Shown: piece by piece, positions 57,934 to 64,000 of the stretch | Numbering within the stretch: the first letter of the stretch is position 1 | How the letters are laid out: every line of letters begins with the position of its first letter | Assembly (NCBI GenBank): GCA_958403905.1 | Contig: CATXZD010000013.1 | Coordinates: forward strand, 22,875-86,874 | Direction of reading: 5' to 3' | From: an uncultured Ruminococcus sp. | Lineage (GTDB): Bacteria > Bacillota > Clostridia > Oscillospirales > Acutalibacteraceae | Length of the DNA stretch: 64,000 bases | The notes under the pieces: model-generated | Seen by the model: only the letters and a program-made list of their open reading frames with translations | Databases searched by the model: none | Told to the model about the DNA's origin: nothing | Translations under genes and position numbers: made by a program

Positions 57934-58206
57934 TTAAACAATGTCTGTATACGGTTTAAGTCTAAACAGTAATGTGCTTTTGCCACCTTGTTTACGGAAC
58001 CGCTGTTCAGTTTTTATTAATTCAGCTGTCTTTAAATCCTTAATAGCTCTTCTGACTGTGGCAGGCGACAGCTTTATGTCGCCTGCTATTGTTTTTACGG
58101 AGGGCCAGCATTCGCCGTTTTTGTCGGCTCGGTCGTGGAGGTAGGTATATACGGCAACTGCACGGTGGGGCAAGTCCATTTGATACAGAAATTTCAGTCT
58201 ACTCAT
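57934..58206 (-). CDS. Helix-turn-helix protein of the conjugation module
   Basis: 90 residues with a winged helix: 'LPHRAVAVYTYLHDRAD', then 'GECWPSVKTIAGDIKLSPATVRRAIKDLKTAELI', a replication-initiator-like or GntR-like recognition helix. Such genes commonly follow VirD4 in Tn1549-like ICEs. It starts within the last 8 bases of the VirD4 gene, so translation is coupled. It probably regulates transfer genes. Confidence 0.8.
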   Translation of the reverse strand: MSRLKFLYQMDLPHRAVAVYTYLHDRADKNGECWPSVKTIAGDIKLSPATVRRAIKDLKTAELIKTEQRFRKQGGKSTLLFRLKPYTDIV

Positions 58207-60253
58207 TGCTGTTAACCTCCTGCGACGGTCTTTCAGTTTTTATGATAACCTTTTTCTGTTTATTCGTTTCCTGTTCATCGATTGAATTTTCGGGTTCTTC
58301 CATTTGCTCATCTTGCTGTGCTGATGTTGATTCAACCGCATCAACAATATCTTCACACTCAGTCTGTTCTGCATTTGGCGAAGTTTTGAGATTTTCATTT
58401 TTCTTCTTATTTTCACCGCTTGATTCATTAAAATCCGAATCAGTTACAAGCTGTTCGAAATATTGAGGACAGTATGTCTGAATTATGTTGTTGAACAACT
58501 CCGAACGGTTGGCATAGTGAACTTCACTGTTGCCGTTTTCCCTGACCTCATACTTTTCTTCAAATTTAATACCCCATTTAAAGAATAGCTTTAACTTAAC
58601 TTTCATAGGATAAAAACCTGTTTTCATAACAACAAAAGTACCTTTGGGTAGTGACTTCAACTCATCGGGTGTCATTAGGGGTCTTTTTATCATCTGCAAT
58701 GACTGTGACGGATCGTTTTTGCTCCTGCTAATAGATCCTGACATAACAGTTCTTGAGCCAAGTGCTTTTGATAGGACTTCTGCACTTGTGCTGTTTGGAG
58801 CAAAACCTCCAAAGATTGTCAGCTGTGTGTTGTCGATAATTACATCAGCACCCTCTTTGCCGTAATTCTTCTCCAACTGTGCGAAGGATTGAATGATTGG
58901 CACTATCTGCAAACGCCTTGAACGGGAAGCTGAGAACATCATCTCTGCTGAGTCAATTTTCGGCAAAGTGCCAAACTCATCACAGAAGAACACACAGCGA
59001 TTTTTCAGCACACCGCCGTTTTCATCTGCTACAGAAAGAATTTCTCTGTAAAGCTGTTGGATAATCAGCGAAACCATAAAGAAAGTGTTGGGTTTTTCCT
59101 CGGGCATTACAATGAATATCGCACACTTTTCATTACAAAATTTTTCAGCGTCAATCTCTGTATCAAAACACAAAAGCTGTTCAAGTTCGGAGTCGAGAAA
59201 AGCATTCAGCCTTGAAAGTGCCGTGCTCATAACGCTTGACATAGACTGCTCTGCGGTGTTTAGTGCCGCCCCTGCAAACCATTTTGCTTTGTGGTCATCG
59301 GGAAGATAGTCCATAAGCAACTGAAACTGATTTTTGCCTTTCTTGTTAGTCGGTGCGAATAACTCCTGAATGATTTTGAACACCGAAACAATATGCCGTT
59401 CTTCGGGTTCGCAGAATTCCGAAACAAGTAGAATGGTTGCTGTCAGCAATCCTTCTGCGGCATCATAAAAGTAAGCGTTCTGTCCGAACGAAGCCGAGTC
59501 CATTCCCGATAGGATAATTGTTTTGGAAATGATTTTTGCGTATTTTTCTGCTCTTGCCTTGTAAACGAGCTGTTCAGGTTCGGCTTTGTATAAGTCCATA
59601 TACTTGTTTACAAGATGCAGGAGATTGTTGCCGTGTGAGCGCGTCGGATTACGCAAATCTATAACTGAAATCTTGTAGCCGTAATACTTTTCTGCGATTG
59701 TTCCGTAGTTCCGAACAATGTCGCCTTTCGTATCGCTACACAAGAACGACATGCCTGTTGCACAGGCATATTCAATGCACGGATAGAGCCAATAGGCAGT
59801 CTTGCCGACACCTGCAGCACCAATCATCAGAGCGTGAACATCGCCTGTATCAACCATTGCTATTGTAGTGCTAACATGGTCTTTTCGAGTAATTAACTTT
59901 TTATTTTTCTTTTTCCTGAAAAAATTTCTGAATTTTCTGAAAGCATAAAATACTTTGTGAGCAAGGTTTATTAAGCGACCTCTTGTCCTATTTTTACAAC
60001 CGACAACGATACCTTGTGCCGTTGGTCTGCTTTTCGGCTTTTTTCTCCATTTGTTCGGCTGAAAATTTATATGCTTGTAGGTTCTCTTTATCTCTTTTTT
60101 GTTCGCCCAACGAGCCGTGCCGTACTGACCTTGTCCAACTGTTTTGTTCTTTATACGGTTGAGAGAATAGTGGTTGCCGACCTTAGTTATGATTATGAAA
60201 AAAGCACACATTAAACCTACAATAATGATCAGAGTTATAATACCTGATGGCAT
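58199..60253 (-). CDS. virD4: Type IV coupling protein, VirD4/TraG family
   Basis: 684 residues. A membrane helix at the N-terminus (about 4-24) precedes the ATPase domain with Walker A GAAGVGKTAYW (near 140) and Walker B VFFCDEFGTLP (near 425). The C-terminus is acidic and Ser/Glu/Gln-rich. It hands relaxase-bound DNA to the secretion channel. The ATG at 60253 follows AAAGGAGAT and overlaps the end of the TOPRIM gene by 19 bases. Confidence 0.93.
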   Translation of the reverse strand: MPSGIITLIIIVGLMCAFFIIITKVGNHYSLNRIKNKTVGQGQYGTARWANKKEIKRTYKHINFQPNKWRKKPKSRPTAQGIVVGCKNRTRGRLINLAHKVFYAFRKFRNFFRKKKNKKLITRKDHVSTTIAMVDTGDVHALMIGAAGVGKTAYWLYPCIEYACATGMSFLCSDTKGDIVRNYGTIAEKYYGYKISVIDLRNPTRSHGNNLLHLVNKYMDLYKAEPEQLVYKARAEKYAKIISKTIILSGMDSASFGQNAYFYDAAEGLLTATILLVSEFCEPEERHIVSVFKIIQELFAPTNKKGKNQFQLLMDYLPDDHKAKWFAGAALNTAEQSMSSVMSTALSRLNAFLDSELEQLLCFDTEIDAEKFCNEKCAIFIVMPEEKPNTFFMVSLIIQQLYREILSVADENGGVLKNRCVFFCDEFGTLPKIDSAEMMFSASRSRRLQIVPIIQSFAQLEKNYGKEGADVIIDNTQLTIFGGFAPNSTSAEVLSKALGSRTVMSGSISRSKNDPSQSLQMIKRPLMTPDELKSLPKGTFVVMKTGFYPMKVKLKLFFKWGIKFEEKYEVRENGNSEVHYANRSELFNNIIQTYCPQYFEQLVTDSDFNESSGENKKKNENLKTSPNAEQTECEDIVDAVESTSAQQDEQMEEPENSIDEQETNKQKKVIIKTERPSQEVNSNE

Positions 60254-61146
60254 ATTTGTTCATCTCCTTTCGGTTCAAAAATTAAATCCTCGTTCCAGTC
60301 TTTATAAGTAGGAATGAGGATTTCGTTTTGGATATTCATTGAATTTAATTTTTCGGCTATGCGTTTGTTTGCTGTCTGTCCTGCCTCGTCATTGTCAAAG
60401 CAGAGAAACACATTTTTGATGTTCGGATTATCTTTCAGACATTGAAAAAGCACCCTGTCCGAAACGGAACAGGATGCCGCATAACTATGATTTTTCCAAT
60501 TTTCCTTATGCATACTTATGAACGATAACATATCAATCGGAGCTTAAAATAAAAACATCTTGTCGCTTGTGCCGTGCCAGTGAAAGCTGAACTCCGGCTG
60601 ACTGCCTGCAACATTTCCTTTGTACGAATTACTTGTCACCGTTCCTCTCTTGTGTGCGTGGCGAGGTTTACCGCTTGAATCGTAACCAACAAAGACAGCG
60701 TTGTGAAAATCAGCTGACTCATAAATCATTTTGTTTCTTACAAAATCAAAAAGCACATCCTTGTCAATGCCACGAGTCAACAGCAGATAAGAAAAAACTC
60801 TGCTCATTCTGTCATTCCTCGGCGGTAATTCAAAGGGTTTGTGACTTCTTCCTATGGGCGACGAGGTTATGATTTGACCGCAACTGCCGTTCAAAAGCAT
60901 TTCCACCGCTTCGGCATAGTCCTTGTTGTAAAATCTGCGAACAAAATCAACTGCATCGCCGCCTTTCTGTTCATACTGATGATACCAGAGGTGACCTCTG
61001 ATTGTTACCTTTTGCGAGCCGTCAAGCCATTCATACTCCGAACCTGATTTCTTGACTTTCTCGCCTTGACTGATTAAAAAATTAGCAAGGTCGGTTCGCC
61101 TTGCCTGTTCTCGCTGTTCTTTTGTAAAATGAATGTAGGTTGATAT
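60235..61146 (-). pseudogene. TOPRIM (DUF3991-type) primase-like gene broken by an in-frame stop
   Basis: The N-terminal part has a CHC2-like zone and 'YEWLDGSQKVTIRGHLW', 'GGDAVDFVRRFYNKDYAEA'. The C-terminal part has TOPRIM motifs 'VSDRVLFQCL' and 'FLCFDNDEAGQ'. The two halves are in the same frame, separated only by TAA at 60544-60546, where a Glu codon (GAA) is expected (context MFLF-stop-APIDML). No frameshift is needed. At the expected start, 6-7 bases after AAGGAAGTG, the codon is ATA, suggesting a second lesion. The gene is probably inactive, or makes a short N-terminal product. Confidence 0.8.
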
Positions 61147-61371
61147 TTTAATCACTTCCTTAGTCTTAATATATTTTTTCTTTCTGCTGTAATATCTTAA
61201 AGTGGGTACTTCTTCTCCTATCATCGTGACAGGTGGCACCTATCACAAATTGAGTAGAAGTATCCCTTGGCGGTTTGATGATTTTTTGATAGACAAATTT
61301 ATTTATATGTGGTATGATTGCTTTGAAATGACCAATTGCCAAATCGAAATTTAAGATACGGTGAAGCCAAT

Positions 61372-61842
61372 ATGAGATACTTATTGATTATTGATATGCA
61401 AGAAGATTATATAGGAGAAAAAAGAAACAAGAAAAAATTTCCTTATGATGTAAAAACTCTCATAGATAATGTAAATCATAAAATCAACTCATATTCGAAA
61501 GAATACATAATTTATATTAAAAATCAGTTTTTCTGGGAATCAAAAAAAAGAGAGAAATTACTATCAAAAGAGATGAATGTGGTTTCCAATCAGATTTTTA
61601 CAAAGAGAAATATCAATACATTTAAAAATGTTAAATTTGTTGATTTCCTAAAGGAAAAGAATGTAACTAAGCTCGAAATTATAGGCATTGATGGTAATTA
61701 TTGTGTAAAGGCAACAGCAATCACAGCTTCAAAGCTTGGATATGAAGTGTTTTTAAATGAAAACTGCATTGGAAGCGCCGACACTAAAAAGTATGAAAAG
61801 TCTAAAACGAAAATGGAAAGAATGGGAATAAAATTTTTATAA
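61372..61842 (+). CDS. Isochorismatase-family cysteine hydrolase
   Basis: 156 residues. The catalytic set of the family is visible: Asp in LLIIDMQEDYIG, Lys in FTKRNINTF and Cys in GNYCVKATA, with the usual short length. Substrates range from isochorismate to nicotinamide or ureas and cannot be read. It is the only rightward gene in the conjugation module and is AT-rich, so it is probably a late insertion. The ATG at 61372 has only a weak upstream site; an ATG at 61336 is an alternative. Confidence 0.8.
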   Translation: MRYLLIIDMQEDYIGEKRNKKKFPYDVKTLIDNVNHKINSYSKEYIIYIKNQFFWESKKREKLLSKEMNVVSNQIFTKRNINTFKNVKFVDFLKEKNVTKLEIIGIDGNYCVKATAITASKLGYEVFLNENCIGSADTKKYEKSKTKMERMGIKFL

Positions 61843-61877
61843 ATCACGCCTTTTAAACTTAACCTTAGAATTTCTAA

Positions 61878-63299
61878 TTACATTTTCAATCCCTGAGCCT
61901 GCTTCTTATCATTAATCTTCTGCTGTAACTTTTTATCTGTCCGTTGCGCTTTCTGCTTTTCTTCAAAGCGGAGTTGATTTTGGATTATGTTGCAGAGGTA
62001 ACGCAGGAGATAAAGAGAGGAAACTGCAACGCTGTTGCAGTTGGTTTTAATTGAATAATGAGGATACATAACACCCCTGTTTGAATCAAAGACTGATTCG
62101 GCAGAGGTGTTTTCTTCATATTCAAAAGGATTTGAAACAGATTCTTCGTCATCAAAATTCCCGCTTTCTTCCTCTTCATCTTCAGTGAGATTTAATTTCA
62201 ACGCTTCCTTGATTACCGCATTCTTGATTGATTTGAACTCCTTGTTTTGAGCAAGCGGAATCCTATCGGGCATTTCATCCGTGTATGTACGGATTGTATT
62301 TTCCTTTTGCTCATACCAAAGGTCATACAGTTTTTTAATTCTGCTGTCATTTGCAAGCTCTTCAACAATGGAATCAACAATTGCTTTTACATCAGGTTTG
62401 AGATAACCATAAACCTTTTTGCCTTTTGTTTTTGAAAGTCTGTCGGCAAGCTCCAACAGCTTATGCTGAATTGACGCGCTGATATATATTTCAGAGTTTA
62501 TTCTTGACACCAAATCCTCTACAATGTCACAAGCCTCTGCACGGAGCTTATCCCTATGCTCAGTTTGCCTTTCATAAATGCACATTAAATCCTGCTGAAA
62601 AATATCTTTTGCAAATGACGAGCGCAGATTTTCTACACCTTTTTGCGTGAGGTAACCTTCATTCTCTACTGTTGAATATGCAATCAAATGTACATGAGGG
62701 TGATATGATTCATTATGAAAAGCCGCATACCAACGAAGATTTTGCATAGGGATTTTCAGATTTTTAGCAAGCGCTTCGGTCTGAGTGCGGAGCATATCTC
62801 TCCAGCGAGAGCCTGTGTTAAACCCAAGCCGTTCCGCATCTTCTCTGCGGATAGAAATTATCGTAGTCCAGATATTTCCCTTGTGTTTGTCAAGTTCTTC
62901 AGTTACTTTACTCAACTGAACCTGTACACAGTCATCTGTAAAAAGTCCGTGTGAACCGAATCTTTCTGCACGGGGACGAGTTGCAATGTAATCAGCATAT
63001 GCTTTTCTGCCCGAAATCTCATAAGCGTAATCTTCCATAACTCGTGAGATGAAGTCTGATGCTGAACCTACATTTTGCTTTTCAAGGTAATCGACATATT
63101 CAAACATATCCTTACTGTCGGGAAAATCTTTAAGGATTTTTTCAATAAGATTCTTCTGCTTTGCTGTTGCAGAAGCATACTTTTGCGAGCTGTCAATCTT
63201 CTCAACTCCTTCACGAGTTGCAATATATTTTGCATAACCTCCTGCACTGACTTTTCGATTCGGTTTAAGATATTTAAACTTTGTAACTAACCTTGCCAC
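61878..63299 (-). CDS. mobL: MobP/MobL-type relaxase
   Basis: 473 residues. The N-terminal half carries the relaxase histidine cluster in AFHNESYHPHVHLIAYS (about 205-220), with the conserved 'GRKAYADYIATRPRAERFGSHGLF' before it. This is the MobP3/MobL pattern of clostridial ICEs. The C-terminal half is helical and charged. It nicks oriT and leads the strand into the recipient. GTG at 63299 starts translation after AAAGGA. Confidence 0.85.
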   Translation of the reverse strand: MARLVTKFKYLKPNRKVSAGGYAKYIATREGVEKIDSSQKYASATAKQKNLIEKILKDFPDSKDMFEYVDYLEKQNVGSASDFISRVMEDYAYEISGRKAYADYIATRPRAERFGSHGLFTDDCVQVQLSKVTEELDKHKGNIWTTIISIRREDAERLGFNTGSRWRDMLRTQTEALAKNLKIPMQNLRWYAAFHNESYHPHVHLIAYSTVENEGYLTQKGVENLRSSFAKDIFQQDLMCIYERQTEHRDKLRAEACDIVEDLVSRINSEIYISASIQHKLLELADRLSKTKGKKVYGYLKPDVKAIVDSIVEELANDSRIKKLYDLWYEQKENTIRTYTDEMPDRIPLAQNKEFKSIKNAVIKEALKLNLTEDEEEESGNFDDEESVSNPFEYEENTSAESVFDSNRGVMYPHYSIKTNCNSVAVSSLYLLRYLCNIIQNQLRFEEKQKAQRTDKKLQQKINDKKQAQGLKM

Positions 63300-63305
63300 A
63301 AATAA

Positions 63306-63755
63306 TTATCCTTTCTGCCAATCATAAGCATCATCAAACGAAAACGAACCATTCAATCTCTTAACCTCTTTAACACATTCTCCACGAAGTTTTGTAAGTG
63401 TTACTTTGTCAATCTCATTTGTTGATGCAACAATATTCATTGTCATAGCAAGTTCTACCGCCAATTTAAAAATCATTCTGTTCATTCGGTTATCGCTTTC
63501 TGCAACGATAGATTTCAAAGTTGATGTCACTACACTTGGAAGGTACTGACTGTTATCATTAGATGTGAGATAACCCACATAGAAAATAATTGCTTTTTCT
63601 ATAAATTCACTTCGACTCCCACAGTTATCCTCTTTGTAAATGCCCTCTACCATATCAAGTGTTGATTCTTTAATCCATAATGCAAACTTTCGTTTTACTT
63701 CTTTTCTATTTTCTGATTGTTCTATTACTAAACCTCCCTTTATGTTACAACCCAT
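63306..63755 (-). CDS. Ribbon-helix-helix accessory (relaxosome) protein
   Basis: 149 residues. The N-terminal 'KRKFALWIKESTLDMVEGIYKEDNCGSRSEFIEKAIIFYVGYL' is a ribbon-helix-helix fold, as in MobC-like accessory proteins. The rest is helical. Homologues I recall begin near MEQ, and here a GGGAGG site lies 7 bases before ATAGAACAA; an ATG at 63755 also has a good AGGAG site 8 bases upstream and is the start used. It probably binds oriT with the relaxase. Confidence 0.75.
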   Translation of the reverse strand: MGCNIKGGLVIEQSENRKEVKRKFALWIKESTLDMVEGIYKEDNCGSRSEFIEKAIIFYVGYLTSNDNSQYLPSVVTSTLKSIVAESDNRMNRMIFKLAVELAMTMNIVASTNEIDKVTLTKLRGECVKEVKRLNGSFSFDDAYDWQKG

Positions 63756-63911
63756 AGTTGCAACTCCTATATTTTTGGCATATTATTCGGCAATTCGGGC
63801 AGTTAAACCCACAAGTACAACCCCAAGGCTGAAAATTAACCCCTATGGATTTTTGAGGCTGAAAAGTGCGAAAAACTGCATTGCAGTCGGCGTTGCCGTC
63901 TGCTGTGAACC

Positions 63912-63941
63912 GACACGAGGGTGCGACTGCAACCCCGTGTC
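63912..63941. other. Candidate oriT hairpin
   Basis: GACACG (63912-63917) and GGGT (63919-63922) pair with ACCC (63932-63935) and CGTGTC (63936-63941), with one bulged A and a 9-base loop. It lies 157 bases upstream of the RHH/relaxase genes in a CDS-free, GC-rich patch, the usual place of oriT. The nick site is not identified. The rest of 63756-64000 shows no gene. Confidence 0.4.
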
Positions 63942-64000
63942 TTTCTCCTGCTATAATATAGACCGTAGATATTTAGTGCAAATTTATGCATTTTGTTTGA

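Larger units (their letters stand above)
38700..64000. mobile_element. Integrative conjugative element, right end beyond the window
   Basis: Recombinase triplet, SHOCT-like and DUF3789 micro-genes, sigma factor, HTH protein, VirD4, TOPRIM protein, MobP/MobL relaxase, RHH protein and candidate oriT together are typical of clostridial ICEs with serine integrases. Nearly all genes run leftward. The left border is unknown: it lies between about 34.9 and 38.7 kb. Type IV secretion genes (VirB4, VirB6) are not in the window and may lie beyond 64 kb. Confidence 0.8.

Overview
The window looks like a chromosome segment of a gut anaerobic Firmicute of the Ruminococcus / Oscillospiraceae type, interrupted by an integrative conjugative element (ICE). 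The case rests on a V-type (not F-type) ATPase operon, an oxygen-sensitive class III ribonucleotide reductase, dockerin-bearing secreted proteins, low-GC Firmicute promoters and strong GGAGG ribosome binding sites, and clostridial-type ICE genes. No tRNA, rRNA or CRISPR array was found. Family assignments come from motif reading and not from database searches.

Chromosomal part, about 1-34.7 kb. A V/A-type ATPase operon (C partial, I, K, F, E, A, B, D) ends in a perfect bidirectional terminator. Next come leftward genes for a DUF3788 protein, a FAD oxidoreductase with a Rieske domain, a left-handed beta-helix protein, a PAP2 phosphatase and HflX. Rightward genes follow: nadB-nadC, thiT and a glycogen debranching enzyme. 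A large secreted papain-like protease with a dockerin runs leftward. A mini protein kinase, ilvD and an EF-G-like GTPase run rightward. A Crp/Fnr-type regulator is divergent from nrdD-nrdG, and their intergenic region carries a well-placed candidate operator. A GNAT acetyltransferase resembling AAC(6') and a TPM / zinc-ribbon / SPFH membrane-stress-like module (like Bacillus ydjG-ydjH-ydjI) close this part.

Junction zone, about 34.9-38.7 kb. This AT-rich stretch holds small mobile-element-type genes (DUF4314), an inverted repeat like an IS end, and a two-gene operon for a membrane protein and an ATP-grasp ligase of the D-Ala-D-Ala ligase type.

ICE, about 38.7 kb to past the right edge. One end carries a translationally coupled triplet of large serine recombinases whose middle member lacks the catalytic domain, then SHOCT-like and DUF3789 micro-genes, a GC-rich ORF-poor block that may be a structured RNA, and a sigma factor. 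The conjugation module at 57.9-64 kb has a helix-turn-helix protein, a VirD4 coupling protein, a TOPRIM primase-like gene broken by one stop codon, a MobP/MobL-type relaxase, a ribbon-helix-helix accessory protein and a candidate oriT hairpin. Between them lie six small membrane, lipoprotein or zinc-ribbon genes, a 1731-residue dockerin adhesin, and its signalling cassette (pseudo-receiver, LuxR-type regulator, histidine kinase, 7TM pseudo-kinase). The adhesin body and signalling genes are visibly more GC-rich than their surroundings, and the adhesin appears to be a foreign body fused to a host-like AT-rich dockerin tail.

The most interesting signals are: an 18-bp perfect palindrome about 42.5 bp upstream of the predicted start of the pseudo-receiver/adhesin operon; the signalling cassette with one dead kinase and one dead receiver; the GC-rich block beside the recombinases; the catalytic-domain-less recombinase; the ATP-grasp/membrane pair; and the Crp/Fnr-type operator at the nrdDG promoter.
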